Position numbers and translations under genes: made by a program. Under the pieces are notes generated by a model. It did not search any database and was not told the DNA's origin. It worked only from the letters and a program-made list of their open reading frames with translations. Positions 12,081 to 26,500 of a DNA stretch of 64,000 bases are shown here, in pieces; position 1 is the stretch's first letter, and each line of letters starts with the position of its first letter. The stretch is from Puffinus mauretanicus. Its lineage: Eukaryota > Chordata > Aves > Procellariiformes > Procellariidae. The stretch spans positions 1 through 64,000 of the forward strand of contig JAJKFH010001167.1 in assembly GCA_023333565.1 (NCBI GenBank). Reading direction: 5' to 3'.

Positions 12081-12739
12081 AGGCAGCCTGTCTGCTTGCT
12101 TTTGTTTTCTTTCTTTTTTAACAAGAAACATGGTTTCATGGTGAAATCATGTCCTTCACTCCCCAAACGGATGGCTTGCATAATGAAGTCTACTTAGGTG
12201 GAGGAAGACCGGTGTCAAAGGACTGGACATCTGGCTGATTACACAGCATCCGGGATGGCCGCAAGCCCAAGAGCTGTATGCTGCTTCTCCAGAGACAAAG
12301 AAGCAACTTTATTTAAATAGCTCTGTTCTGTGCCACTTAAAGATCCTGCTGAGGGATGAAACTCCAATTCAATAACCTGAGAATGCAATCTGATAATATA
12401 GTGTGGTATACAGTTTCTTTGCCGTAATAATGTTTCTTATGTTATGAAACACAACCCTATCGAGATCTCTGCAATTACTTTTCCAAAAGAAAGCAATCCC
12501 AAAATAAGAATATTACTCAGGACATTAATCTATCAAAGAACCAAGGAGCCATTGTGAGAAGAGTTTACTAGCGAGTACATTTACAGCGTGGAATATAAAA
12601 TTCAACACTGTAACCCATGGCAGCACGCACGTGCCAGAGATCTGTACTGAAGGAAAGGAAGGACACCCAAACCCCTATGCTCTCTGTGCTGTTAACATTT
12701 TTATGGGCCATATAGCAGCAGGTGGTTGAGAAGCCACCA

Positions 12740-14130
12740 TGACCCCTACCTGGAAGCCATCAGGTTTTCTGTTGATACAGCACATTGCTGTGGAGGTGCT
12801 TGACAAAGATCAGTTTCATCCACTGACTTGGGTCCAAATCTTCCAAAATCATGTAACGTTAACCCCTCAGAAAGGAGGAGATGGAATGTTAGGTTATATT
12901 ATAAAAGCTCCTCTGTACCCCTGCAGAGAGGCAATGGCAGGTGGAGGAGCCCAAATAACACCCTGTCCCTGCTGCTCCCAAGCCCATCACAGGAGATACC
13001 AGCGCACCAGAGACCCACCTCCACAAGCACAGAGCAGCACAGAGGCCCCAAGGCAGGTGGGAAGCCAAATAAAAGACTCCGAGGAAGGGACACCCTGCCT
13101 GGGCCCCTCCCAGGGCTCTCACAGGAGAGCCTCAGCCCCAGGTCTGACGACCACCAGGGGAGCCAACACCACAGCCCCTTTCAGACTGAGGGAGCTGCTG
13201 CCTGGTGGTGTGCTGTGGGATGCAAGGGAAAAGCATTTTGGCATTGGACAGGGCTTATTATGAGATGCTTAGGGGAGGAACCAAAGGTGGGAAAAGGGAT
13301 AGATCTAAGTGATTTTGGGAGGAACAAGTGTGAGACAATAAAGGGATAAGTGGATAAAAAGGACCAGTTGCATATCAATAGTTGCTGGTCAATGCACTTG
13401 TCTGGCCATGCCCCGCACCCAGTTAGTGCAGTCTGTCCTCTCTTCTTGTGAAATTGCTTTCTGACTCTTCCCATGGGTGAGGGACTCTTTATTTGGGGTG
13501 CGTGTCTGTGTATATGGGGGCCTGAGTGCCAGCAACTGGAGTCATACCATGGGTCAGAAGACTCATATGTCCATGGTGCAGTGACTTAGAGACTGGAGTG
13601 AGTGGCAACTGGAGCGAGACCTTGGCCGTGGGGAGTCTCTAGGGGAGAGGCCCATTGGGGGTGTGGGTTTGTGTATGTCTCCAGAGGAGAGGCCATGGGG
13701 GGTTGGTACTGGGGGAGTGTGGGAGTTCTGGCCAGCTCTAGGTGGGGGAGGGGGGAAGTGGGGTTTATGCATGCGAGGGAGGTGTCGGTACCAGCAACTG
13801 AAGAGTGGCTGCAGACTTCATGGGCTCATGTGTCTAGATGCTAGACTCGGAGACTGGGATCCAGGGGCAGCTAGTAGGCAGACTGAATGTCTGAGCACAG
13901 CTGGGGGAGGAATCCACCTTGTAGATATGTATATATATTCCCACCAGTGAACTTCTGTCCTGCTCAGCCAAGGAGAGGAATAGGGTGAAGGTGTTGATGC
14001 CGTTTGTGTGAGTGCTCCGCATGTCTGTATCATCTGTGTGGCTGGCGGTGTGTGTATGTATGTATGTAATGTGGTGTATACATGAGTTCTGTGTGCATGT
14101 GCCTACCAGAAATATATGCTTGGCTCATAC
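12740..14130 (+). mobile_element. Avian ERV LTR-like block, probably a solo LTR
   Basis: GC- and GT-richer than its surroundings, with no gag, pol or env frame seen beside it. It has retroviral LTR-like features: an AATAAA at about 13336, an A-rich ATAAAAAGG box at about 13354, and internal subrepeats in which a CCAGCAACTG unit followed by an ATGGG/TCATRTGTC segment recurs at about 13530 and 13790. The overall texture resembles avian ERVL-type LTRs. Boundaries and family are uncertain; I saw no clear TG...CA ends or target duplication. Confidence 0.5.
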
Positions 14131-17100
14131 TGGTTGGACCTGCGGGCATGGGGCTGCAGCAGCCTCACCTTTCTTGGGCTGTCAGATCTGCCTGATTCCC
14201 CTGACTTGCAGAACTGTTCCTTTCAGCCAGAATCACAGTGCCAACAACTGTTGTTCCCATGCTCTGTGTGCTGGATACCTTTCAAAACAAAAAGACACAG
14301 AGCTATACTTGGAATGCAAGTAGCTGGAATGCTTTACTGTATTCTGCTGTATGCTCTGAACAACATTTATGCACTTACCTGCAAATTTCCTTGAAAATGA
14401 TGTCTTATTTTCTGTACAGAAATTCATCTTTTCACCTTTGTTCCCCTTGTTGGCCTACTGACTTAATGACTGATGCCCACCCCAACCTTAATACATGCCT
14501 TGCTCTGTTATTGGTGTATAATTTTAGTTGCACTTTATTGCTGAATCTGATATTAGAGACAGGTCTGAGTTTCTATAATGCGTGAGTTACTGAAACTAAT
14601 TCAATTTTCCATATGGAAGTGAAATATGGAAATATTTTCCATATTGGGAACTAAAAGCAGCTTAAACACAGTACAATTGCATCCTTCCTGAGGCTTCTGA
14701 AGCATAGGAAAGCAGCTTTCGAGAGCCACATTTGTTTTTGCGGCACATCTCCCATGTTTTCAAACAAATACCTCAATGGAACTGTATAAAAAGGTGCATT
14801 TACCCTCAGTATGCTGAACGAAGAATACAGATTAGACTAAGCTTAATGACAGGTACACTTAAAGTGTTGTTTATGGCCAAAGGGGAAACAGAGCTTACAT
14901 GTAAAACTAAGAATTTTTTGCTATCATACACTACATGATTACGTTAGTCATAAAATCATGGTGGTACCATGCAAAGATAACAAAAATAAAACAAGTTAGC
15001 CATAGAAAACTGATCACTTAGCAAAATTGCTGCCAGAGACAAGCCAAATAACACCAAGCTGCAGGCAGGTCAAGAAAAGCTTAGATAGAGCAGATCTGAA
15101 AATCCTCAGCCCTGAGGCCTTGCAAACTCAGTAGAAAGCTTATGGCCTGCTGCTAGGAATGGCAATACAGTATCACAGGGCTACATGGTAACAACAGTTC
15201 CCTGGGACTACAGGGATTAGTTGTAGTAGTTACAGCATATTGTAGCATACCTAGCATGGGTAGTCTGTCTATTGGTCACATTTGGTATTTAATATGCAGT
15301 GTTACATGTGTAAAATCTTTTTGTGGCTCTAAAGACTGCAGGTCAAACAGCAGATCAGTGACTGAAGTTAACACCCGGCTTTACAAAGCTGCCTTCATCA
15401 CCAGAAGGGCTAAAAGGTGTAGCCAACCAGTATCTACTAGACCATGCCTCAGAACACATCTGGTTCTCTGGAAATCCTTCTAACATCCAGAGGCACTGCT
15501 GTAGAGGGTAACCAGAGCCCACTGTCATGCCAGCAACAGTGTCTGTGACCTCTGCATATACCATAGAGAGAGGACAGCAACCTCTACAAACTCCATAATG
15601 ATAATCCAGCAGTGTTAGAGAACCTCTCTAATGGTAGCAAGCATGATCAGATACTGAAGAGCTCTGTTAGAGTAACAAAATATGACAATACGAGAAGGAC
15701 AGTACAAACAAAAAATGAAATGTTAAACACTTCTCTATTCTTCAGTTTCTTAAAGTGAAGAAAATGCTTTCTAGTAAACACTAAAGCAAATCCCACTAGA
15801 AAGGAAGAAGAGAATCAGATTGTGGGAGTGGGTATCACCTGGTTAACCTTTACAGCACTTGTGATGCAAGAGTCCTTTTCCAAATGGAAAACAAAAATGA
15901 GCAAATATGAGGTGAGCAATCATTATCCCTGGGAATTATCAAGCAGCAGCATACCCCTTCAGTAACTTCTTCACTTTGAAGTCACAGAGTAAAACGGATC
16001 TGTTATCCACTGTTATCCAGTGGGTTCCTCTCCAGTTGCAGATTTCACCACCTAAATTAACAATGAAATTTGGATTTTGATTTTAAACAATCAGGAATTT
16101 GGTGAGTAGGAATCAAAGTTACCCATCCAGTTTTGTCCTTGCAGTGCAGAAAAGAGGCACACTGGTTGTGGAAACTGGTACCAGACATGAAGGTAACCAG
16201 TACAACTAATTCAGCTAATATTTTAATAAGCTTTAAATTATTTAGTAATAAACATGACATTTGTAAATGGCAAATTTACTTATACAGCTAGGTAGTGTAC
16301 CTAAAAATAAAGCTACAAAACAGTCACAAAACCAGACAAAACAGTGACAAACCAGTCTGAGAAGTCTCTTTCCAAACGACTACAAAAACATTCCCAGAAT
16401 GAAGAGGAAGCTTCTAGTTCAAGAGCAACTTTCCTGAGCTGATAAATGCTTTAGTTCAGTAAGAGGATTAGATAACATTGGGAATTCCCTTTTTGCACGC
16501 AAAAAATGCTGTGTCAATGCTAAAGGTTTATGTTTGCTCTGTGTACATGCTTGGATTTTCGAAGTTCACATATCTATATATATATTCACGCACTTCCTTT
16601 TTTCAAACGTCAAATAGTAAGAGGAAAACAAAACCCAAAAATCTTCCAGGATGTAATCATTTTTGTCATTAACATAAGATAGTAGAAATCTGGATTTTTT
16701 GCTGAACATTCATTCCCAAAATAAAAATAAGCAATTGTCACAATTTAAAGAATTAATTATCATGGGGTTAACAAAGTCTTACAGTCATTCATGTTTACAG
16801 TCAGTACACTTCTAATGTACTCAGATAAATATGCTATGATGAAACAGGGAAATCAGTTTGCTAAAGACTATGAACTTAGGGCATTGATTTTTACCTCTTT
16901 CAAATTGTTTAACTATTTTGATCCAGCAGCTTTAAAGTTATAAGGTATTAAATAAGCATTGGCTGTTCCATTTTGGAAAATGTTGATAGATTTTGGAATT
17001 TAGTTTTGTAGATAATCTTTCCAGTTCAATGGAATCCATCAGGCAGACTGATACAGATGTAAGCTCCTTTCCAAATATTAATTCTACAGGCTCTCTCTAG

Positions 17101-18684
17101 TATGATTTGCTTCCTTCTTAATGTGGATTATGAAACTGAAGTGGATAATGAATTGTTTTACACCCAAATCATTACGGAAAAATTCAAACTGATTCATCCA
17201 GGTGCACTACATACAAAGATAAGAGAAAGAACTCTTGCTTTCTTTCAAACATTTCTTCTGGTTGTTCTTCTATGTTCCTTTTTCTTTCTTGTCATGAAAA
17301 ATCACATTTAACTTATCCAATAAACATCTGCATTGGAACAAGTTATAGATATTTCCATTTTTCGGTTACTTTTTTTTTTTTGGTTACCACAACCAAAATT
17401 TCTAAGATTTAATTTTTTTTGGACCAACTATTTGTGGAGAAAATACATTTTATCAAGCTTTTGAAAAAGATGACGAGAATGAAGGAGACATGACTGCCTA
17501 ATTAAAGAAATACCTCACTGGCTGCCAACGCAGTACTGCCATCTTGCGCGGAGCTGGCGTGTAGCAGGAAATGTCTCCCCTGGATCTCTGCTGCACCACC
17601 AGCAGGCAAGACCTCAGGGAGCTGCCTGCCACCTCCGTGTTCATCACACAAGCCACTGCTCCAACGCACTTGGAGGATGGGAGTCACGGATGGACAGGTC
17701 TGTCATCAGCAGTGCGTAATTTCATCTATTAGTTATAATTTTTTCTGTCCTACTCTGCCTTCTCACTCTCTGATCCTTTCTTACAGCATTTCTCTCTCCC
17801 TCCTTCTCAGTACACCACATTATTAATCTTTTCAGTTCCTTCAGTTCCTTCCCTCTAATCCTTCCCCTCCTCCCATGCTAATCTCCATTTTTCATAACAT
17901 TTTACACAACAACTCATCACCCATGTATCTAACAGACTTCCATGTATCCCTCCACAAAACCTTACCACCTTCTTGGATCGCAGGCAATTAGAATCAAGTA
18001 CACGTCGTCCAATGCATCCTCCAGTTCTCTGCGCAGGATTGCCGTTTTGTGAGTCAGCTTCCCTGTTTCCCCCTCCCCTGGTTGTTGCTGTCATTCACTG
18101 TATCTTTATGACAGAGAATGTTTTGATTCTAGATACAACCTTATGCACATATTAAACCCCAGAGAAGTTTGCCAGAACAGGGCTTTTCAATGTTCCTTTC
18201 CTACGATGGACAGCTAGTTATTTTAGATGAACCAAGACTTATGCACGGATTTTTATTCAAGTGAGCAATATAATACCTAAAACTACTACTAACTGTGGGC
18301 AAACCCCTCGCTTTCAAAGGTGTATGCAGAATCTTGGGTCAGATGCCTTCATCCTTGTAAGTGCTTACATCTACGAGCAGTTAAATCAACGCTTATTCTG
18401 TACTGTAAATTGACAGTGGAAGTTTGACATGGACTAGTCTGTCAAACCTCTGGAGCTGAAAATACATCCTACCGTCATGTTTTTAAAGTTTGCATCTCCT
18501 TACAAACTAAAACGACGTGTGGTCAGGAGATTAAATACTTTTAAAAGAAGTCACAGGCATTTTCAAAGTATCACAAAAAAAAATTCAAGTTCTTGGAAAG
18601 ACTTGAAGTAAAATGTTAAGCAATTTTCCACAATAGAAAAAAATGTGTTTTTTCCTTACTTTTCTTCTATTTTTGCTATGCCAT
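14131..18684. other. Intergenic sequence between CD274 and PLGRKT
   Basis: AT-rich DNA with only short frames and no recognisable domain or splice-linked coding block. A pyrimidine-rich stretch lies at about 17740-17880. I see nothing else definable. Confidence 0.5.
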
Positions 18685-18705
18685 GGGGGGGGGGGGGGGG
18701 GGGGG
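18685..18705 (+). repeat. Poly(G) run of 21 bases
   Basis: An uninterrupted run of 21 G followed by CGAGG. It could form G-quadruplexes and is prone to length error in sequencing, so the exact count should not be trusted. Confidence 0.9.
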
Positions 18706-19689
18706 CGAGGAAAAATGGGAAGATAACTGTCTTCTCTTCTCAGACATTTTTTTCCAAAAAAACCACTTTTGCAAAAATGTGTGTGTTTAGCAGATGAATT
18801 AATAGTAACAACAATAATCACTTGCAGGTCAAGACATTAGCAGAGGTAAGTATTTGAAAATGACACTCACTACATCTGAATCTTGAACTAGACTCTTTCT
18901 GGAAAAAGATGATTAATTCTTGTTGTAAGGTGAGATGTCAAATTCCACTATGAGGTGCTGTTTGAGATGCCATATATTGTCATGGACTGGTGTTGGAAAC
19001 TTTAACGAGATGTTCTTCAGTGCCAAAAGAATCCAGGGAATCCTATCCAATATTTGCATCACCGTTTAAAAAGCCAACTGACAGCATAATTTTTGGCTCA
19101 ACACTTTTTTAATTACGAAAATTTAATTTCTTTGGATTTCAAAGTCATCCTTTAATTATGGATGATGGTGCCATAAAAACATTCCAACACATGATGAAAG
19201 GCAGAGTAGGACAAGAAGCCTAAGTGTCAAAGGCACTTAATTCCTTTCTTTGCTAACTTATATTTGGTACCTGGTTGCATCACGCCTGAGTTGTGAACCT
19301 GCCAGGGCCTCTGTGTACATTTAACGTGGAGAAGAGCCCCTGGCAGTTTCTTGGGACAGGTTCTATAGACAAAACAAAAGGAGGAAAATGACAGGCAGCC
19401 CACTGCAGGACTGGCACTTCCTATCCAGCGCGTTTTTAATACCCGCCCAAGCCCCAAGAACCAGCGTGAAACGCACCGCTTCGTCACACCTTTACGTTCT
19501 GAAGTTGCCTGAAACCCCTAACGTCATCTCAGCGCCGCGACGCTCCTCGGTTAAAAACACACGTGGTACCAGTCCCACTTGAATGGAACCGCATGTTCGC
19601 GGACTGATGGAGGATTTAAGGGGTTACTTGAAATTGGCTTAAAAAAGAAAATAAAAAAAGGCAAAGCGTTCCAGGTCACGACAGGAACC

Positions 19690-20560
19690 AACGGCCCCGG
19701 CACACCCGGGCGATGCCGTTCCGCTCCCCACGGGGCGGCCGCCGCTCTCCCTCAGGGACACCCGCGGGCCGCGCCCCGCCCCGCTATGCCCCCCAGGAGG
19801 TCGCGGAGCAGGCGGCCGCCAAGGGCCCCGGCCGCAGCGAGGCCACACGGCAGGCGCGGGGCGCGGCGCGGCGGCCGGGAGAGCCAGGCCGGCGCCGGCC
19901 CTTTAAACCCCGGCCGGCCCCTCCGGCGCCGGCCAATCGCCGGCCGCGGGAGGGCGGCCCGTTGCCTGCCGCGGAGCAGGCCGCTCCGTTGCCCTCTGCC
20001 CGTGGCCGATCGGCGCCTTTCCCGGAGGTGAGGCCGGGCCGGGCGCCTCCGCCTGGCCGCCGGGAGCGGGATGGGGGCTGCCCGCTGGCAGGGAGGCGGG
20101 CGCGGCTGGCGCAGGCCCGCTGGGCGTGAAGGGGCAGCCCGTGCAGCCGAGGCGGGCGCGGAGGGCCGGCAAGAGCGGTGGGTCCCCCGCGGGGCGGTCC
20201 GACCCGCCCGCCGCGCTGCCCCGCGGCCTGCCCGCCGCCCCCGCCCCGGGGCAGGCTCCCGCCGGGGGCGGGCGAGGGCGAGGCCGAGGAGAGCCGCCCG
20301 CGGCACCGCCGGCGTTTCCCGCCGCGCCGGCCTCACCTGCCTCCTCTCTTCTGCGCTCCAGGGCACGATGGGGTTCGTCTTCTCCAAGTCCATGAACGAC
20401 AGCCTGAAAGCTCAGCAGGAGTTTATGCTCATGAACTCGCGGCTTCAGGTAACGCGTGCGGTGTGGAGGAAGGTCACCCGCGGCCCGCTGTCCGCTCGGA
20501 GCTGGGCTTGCGGCTTCACTGCTGAGGTTTGCTCCCCTCCCAGGGTTAAAGGTGCTCCGT
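19690..20560 (+). promoter_or_regulatory. PLGRKT: CpG island with PLGRKT promoter and noncoding first exon
   Basis: Very CpG-dense block around the first coding exon. A CCAAT box at 19933-19937 sits inside a GC-rich palindrome-like context. A good donor (GGAG|GTGAGG, intron from 20028) can pair with the acceptor ending at 20361, leaving a 5'UTR exon that starts at about 19950-20000. No TATA box is seen, as is usual for a housekeeping CpG promoter. Confidence 0.75.
20368..20448 (+). CDS. PLGRKT: PLGRKT coding exon 1
   Basis: 27 codons from the ATG to a GTAACG donor at 20449, ending in phase 0 after the residues NSRLQ. The exon itself starts at 20362, six bases before the ATG. Confidence 0.96.
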
Positions 20561-23500
20561 TGCCACACGCCGCCAATTCCGGCGTGGTCATCTAACACAG
20601 CAGGTTCAGATGTGTAAAGCACCTATTCTCTGGATCTGACAACTTCCTCGAAAGTCTGTGTTAGCAAGTTGTAGAGGTGGAAACTCTCCTTACGGTAGCC
20701 GGACCCTAAAAATACAGTTTTGGAAACAGTGCCGTGAAGCACAAGTGGGCTTCTCCAGTATTAAGCAACATGTATATGTTAAAGTGAATCAGTAACAGCA
20801 TGGTTACTAAAACATGGATACTATTCTCCTAAAATATATGAGTTACATATGTTTCAGCTCTTCCACTATACAAAATCTTTCAAACAACTCTTTCTTTAGG
20901 TTCATTTAGGTAACCCACGTTACTAGGAAGGCACTACACAGCTGTTCATTATTCTAGAAACCTCAGACTAAATAGGGCATAGGGATTGTTTATTCTCTCT
21001 CATAAAATAATAAAATAGCAGCAGAGAAAGAGAAGGAAAACCAGTTGGACTAAGGTTCAGAAAGTTGTGCTGAACAGAACTTACAGTGTAGCACTAATTA
21101 TAGCTTTCTGATTTGTTGTTAGGTATCTTGTGATCTGTAACTTGTTTCTATACTAAATGCTAGAATGCAATCTGAAGAATTTAGCTGGAGTGTGTCCTTT
21201 TAGTTTTGCATTTAAATCGAATACAGGTAAATTTGAAATGTTTAAAGTAGTGATGGATGAACTTCCAATTTATTAAGTTGCCAGTAGATGGCATATTCTT
21301 GTTTTCTAAGCAGTGTGCAGATAGTAGGTTTTGTAAGATCACATGTAAACTGAACTCTGGAGGTGGCCCTGGAAATGTGACTAGGAAGGAGAAAGGTAGC
21401 ATAAGGAAAAATGATATAATAAATACTGGATAGCTCTTAACTGTTTAAAGAAAACCAACTTTTTGTAAACATCGTTTTCTGTCTGCACTGGGTTATGTGT
21501 TTCTCAAATGCACCACAAGTTTTGTGTACAAACGATTTAGATTTTTTTTTTCCCTATACAGAGGGGCTCCTCCCATCCCCAAAGTTTTTGGAAATCCAAA
21601 TGACAGGAAAGTTTTCAGTTTGAGAGAAAGATGATGAAATTGAAGTGGAGGGCTTCATGATCTGCTTCTCTGCTGTGCAGAATGAAAGAGTTCAGGAAAC
21701 GGCTTGAATTCAGGCTAGCATTTGTAGGGTGCTTCAGGCTGTGAATGGCACAGAGTCTTTGGCCTCTTGACCCCAGATGCCAGTTCTAGCCCAAATGCTC
21801 AGGCTAACGTCAACAATAAATTTCTTTGAGGACAGTTTATTAAAGCCTTTTAAGGAGTGCATACAAAATTTTTGCAAGTTGCTCTTTAGGAACAATCCCT
21901 GTGTTGTATTTCTTTTTGACAATAGTAATAGTCAATAAAAGATTTCTTTCTAACACTACAAATGCCTGATCATATCTGATTTGTACTACGTTTGCAGACA
22001 TAATGGCCGTGTTAGAAAACCTGCATCTTTGAAAAATGCATAAAGTGGGCAGTTATGTTACGTGCGAAAGGCAGTGGGGGGCAAGAGGAGGACTAAATTT
22101 TGTGTCATAAGGGGGTGGAAGAAAATAGCTCTGTTCTGAGCTTGCTGAGAGTGTAGGGAAGAGAACACTGCCAGTTGTCTGTGATGCCTCTGGGGTCTAG
22201 TGTTAGACAAACTACTTTCAGGTTATTTGCGGAAAATAGTATAGCCTGATTTATTTGCTTTTAAACAGAAATTATAACTAGAAATACCTGGATAAGTTAG
22301 GTCATGCTAGGACCAGAATGAAATAGCTTAACGTAAAGCATTAGATATTCTCTTACTGGGATTTGAATGCTATCATTCTCCCATCTTCCTCTAAAAACCA
22401 TCATATTTATTAATAAAATAGAAGCTTCCACTTCAAGCAATATGATGTATTTGCTCTGAGAGATTAAAAAATACTAATTTGTTTTAAACATAAATCTATC
22501 CCAAAATAACATGGGGAATCAAAACCTCTTGAGGCTTTTCATAGCTTCTGAATGTACTTTGGAGTGCCCCATGATTACAGTCGCAAGGGAGTAGGGTACT
22601 ATTGTTACTCCAAGCAATTGGTGTGGATCAAGAAGTCATCAAATTGTTTCTCCTAGAATGGCCTTCCTAGTAGCAATGACGGTGTGACACTGCTCAGAAA
22701 TGAACTAGTAAGCCTTTGGGTTGACCTGGAGCAAAACACAGCAGGTGTTGGTGACACAGTCAGAATCTGTGAAGGCCTCTCCTGTTCCTCCTTCTAGATG
22801 AAGAGGAGTCATAAAGTTACTGTAAATTGTTAGGAGTAGGATTTTTGTGCTATCAGTTTCCATGCCAGAACATTTTTTTTCTTTTAAAAGCAAAAAAAAT
22901 TAGGTATATGCTCTCTCTGAATGGAGAGAAGATACAAAGCTGTTCAGTCATTGACTTATCCTCTGTGGAGGATTGTAGTTGGAAGGAGACCGTTGCAAAA
23001 ATAGGAAGGCGAGTAACATGACAGAAGTTGATAAAGACCCCTCCAAATTCCGAGCCTTGGTGCATGCTAAAGCTCGGTCAGTTTTAGAGTCACTGTGATG
23101 TGTGCTGGACACCCAAACCAGCTCGTCTACTTCAAAATAAGAGCACATTAAAAAGTATTGTAAAGTTGTGTGCATATTTTTTTCTTTATACCTTTCTTGG
23201 GATAAGTCTGAAAAGAAGGATTGTGGCCTTGTAAATTGTATCTTAATGCTTTTTGGAAGAATAATAAAAACTCAGCTGTCAGTTTGCCTTGATGTTGAAG
23301 GACTTGCCAGTTGTTTGTGTTGTCTTGGTATGGCTCCAGAATGAAATACCAGTCTGTATCAAGTGGAGACTGTTTATGGTAGAAGTTTGTTGAGGCTTCA
23401 TTTTTATCATGAGCCTGCTCCTTAAAGTGTAACTTGCAAAATTCTTTCCAAACACTTGATATATCAGATCTACAGCTCAAGCAAGTAAACGGCCTTGCTA

Positions 23501-26500
23501 AGTGCTTTTAGCGTGGCTGAATGGATAAGAGGAGGTTCCAGGTCTCAGAGCATTTATAGCAGATTATCTATTTTCATGAGCTATGTGGGTGTCCTTAACA
23601 CAATTAAAAGCAGGAATTTAATGATGTCTTTTGTAGAAGTGCTATATTCTGTACTTTCTGTTATGGCTAGACTTTTATTTCTTGCCATTTTTCTCAGCAA
23701 CCCAAATGTGTACCTTGAAAAAGCTATTTCAATAACTATTTACTAAGAAAGCCATTTTCAAATGAACAAGGCAACCTGCGAAAAGATACACATTTTGAAA
23801 CGGGCAACTAAGAATGCAGCAATATTTGTGGCTGATCGTTCATTCCTCAGTATGGAATAGAACACTTTAAATATAACTTGGTTTATGTGGTATTTCTAGA
23901 CAGTGACATTCCTTGACCAACAGGTGGGTTTCTTCATAGGAAATTGGCTGAATTCACATACTTTGAAGCTGGCTAAAGACGTTATTGTGATGAGACAGGC
24001 TTAACTATGATTAGTGCATAATATAAGGACATTATCTTAAAATAATTTAAAAAAAAATTAAAACCTTGTATACTCTATAAGTAGTGTTATTTAGAGTGAT
24101 AGGCAAAATCATGGTAGAAGGTCATGGCACAGTACAGATTAAAACTTGAAATTTAATTTCTTGCTGTTAATAAATTTGATTCTAGGACTACATAGAGCAA
24201 AGCTTACTAAATTAACTTTGCACCACAGAAGAATATTTCTGTGCTGATGTGTAAAAGACATTCTAAGTGCAACTTAAAAATTTTTACTTTAGGGTATGGA
24301 CAAAAAGCCAAAGTTCTCCTGTGGAATTTTTGCCAAGCTTTCTCATGCACATAGAGGAATCAAAAACGCTTTCTTTTGTTTTGAATGGAACCCCACCAAC
24401 TCAATACTATGCCACTCCCTCCTCATCCCTCTCCCCACCCCACCCCCACCCCAGTTAGATTTTAGTTTATGCCCTGCTTTTACTTTTATAGAGGTAATAC
24501 CGCTTTTGACTCTAAAAAGTTGCTTTTCCTTGCTTTGCTTGAGAAACTCTACACAAGGGAAATCAAGTCAATTCCCAGGTTTCTTATATATAGTCTGTGT
24601 GTAAGTACTCAGTGAACTACATGAAAGGTAACCCTTCAGATGAGGAGGCTGAGATCTTGTTTTATAAGGGTTTTTTTTTGATTATTTTTCCAGTGGTATT
24701 ATGAGAGTTGAATGACATGAAGATATCTTGATGTGTGTGTGAATAATACTGCGTAGTAAACAGTGGTTTCTAGTCTACAAAATTAAAAAAATTAAGTCCT
24801 TGTAGCATTTGAAATCCTTGGTACCTGTTTTCATTAATATCTCAATGTATAAGGTGTTTTCTTACTTAATGAGAAGAAATTTTTTATTGGAACGAAGAAT
24901 TAGTGGTACACTGAGTCCTTTAATGACTAACCTTTTTACCCTTTCATATATTAGCTTGCAACATCATTAAGAATGAGATCCGAATTGATGACTAGTTTAT
25001 GGTTTTGTTATATCACTCTTTTTTTTTAACGTGGGATGATCAAAATGGGAAGGCAGTATCTGACTGATTTGTTTGTGATATCTTTATGTATAACAATCAT
25101 ACCTAAGGGATTAAGCACTCTCCTTATGTTGCCTAGTTACTGAAGTTTTCACCGAGACACTTGGGGGAAAACTGTACAAAAAAGCAATGAGGAGAACGAG
25201 AAACACTGATTTTGATCAGAGAATGGAAGAGAAAAATCTGTTGTATAGGGGATTATAGTGAAGTGAAGTAAATGAAGGCAGGTCAGCTCAAAAAGCAAGA
25301 ATTGTGTGGCTAGAGCTTAAGCCATGTGGAAAAGATTAACTCCTAGTTTTTGAATTGTTAAATGTGATACTGATCAGGTTCTAAACAAGTAACTACTTTC
25401 TCCAATAATTTAGAGCACAAGGAATTCTCTAAACTATCGCAGAGCATTTTTACTCTGTTTTTTTTAAAAAAAAAAAAACAACAAACGAAAAACCTCTGTG
25501 TTTTCTCCAAAAGAAACAATAAATCCCATTTCCCCATCCTAAAAAATTGTTCCTAGTATAGTAGCACAATAGGAGCATTTTGCTGCCATGGCAGATATTA
25601 AGTAAACAAGTCTAGAACACATCTGGTCCTTGCAGAAGCTTTTATGAGTGACAACGTGCTGGAGTTTCTGCAGTGTTGATGGTTCTGGAGAAAGGAGGTC
25701 TGTACATGCGCAAGTACACATGTACACAGCCTGAGAAACAAGCGGGAAGAACCAAGAGCTGTTCCTGGTCACAAAACTGCAACATCATGGGAATGACAGA
25801 GACGTGGTAGGACAGCTCATGCCACTGGAAATCTGTAATGGGCAGATACAAGCTCTTCAAGAAAGACAGGTAAGGAAGACAAGGAGAAGGGCTGCCCATG
25901 ATGTGAAGGAGTAGCTTGTGGGTTAAGGTCAGAGGAGGGGCCACAAAACATTACACTGGTGGGAGTGTGCTACAGGCCACATATCAGGGTGATGAAGTAC
26001 ATGAAGCCTTTGAACAACTGAAGAAAGCCTCTGGGTTACTGACTCTGGCTCTCATGAGACTTCAGTCTCCCTAACATCTGCTGGAAGGGCCATAAAGCAG
26101 GACATAAGCAATTGAGTACATTTCTGGAAAATGTGAGGTGTAACTGATACAGGGAGGTACTGGATGAGCCATCCAGGGCTCATGCGCAGTGGGATTTGTT
26201 ACTCACAAATAGGGAAGAACTGATTTGGGGATGTAATATCAAAGACAGTCTTGGTTGTGGTGGTGAATCAGGGTCCTGAGGGGACTGAAGAAGGCAGGTA
26301 GCACAGTGCAGAACCTGGACATTGGGAGAGGAGGTTTTGTCTTATTCAGGGGACCGGTAGGTGAGATGCCATAGGAGGCAGCTCTGGAGTTCAGGAAAGC
26401 TGACGTGTTTAAGGACAGCCTCGTCCTAGTGTCCCTGGCAAGACAGAGCCCCTGGCAACAATACAGGCTGGGGGCTGACAACTAGGGAGCAACTCTGTGG

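Noticed and set aside
11335..12197. Long frames on both strands (up to 283 codons) rich in Arg, Pro, Ala and Gly
   Set aside because: They span a CpG island in several overlapping frames; few stop codons are expected at this GC content and no domain is visible.
12739..13349. Two overlapping frames of about 174 codons
   Set aside because: They lie at the start of the LTR-like repeat block, in two competing frames, with no gag, pol or env motif.
19579..20622. Frames of 138-239 codons around the PLGRKT first exon
   Set aside because: Same GC artefact; only the short frame starting at 20368 matches a known protein.
23505..23560. tRNA-like string (GTGGCTGAATGGATAAG resembles a D arm)
   Set aside because: No matching T arm, anticodon stem or acceptor stem could be placed around it.
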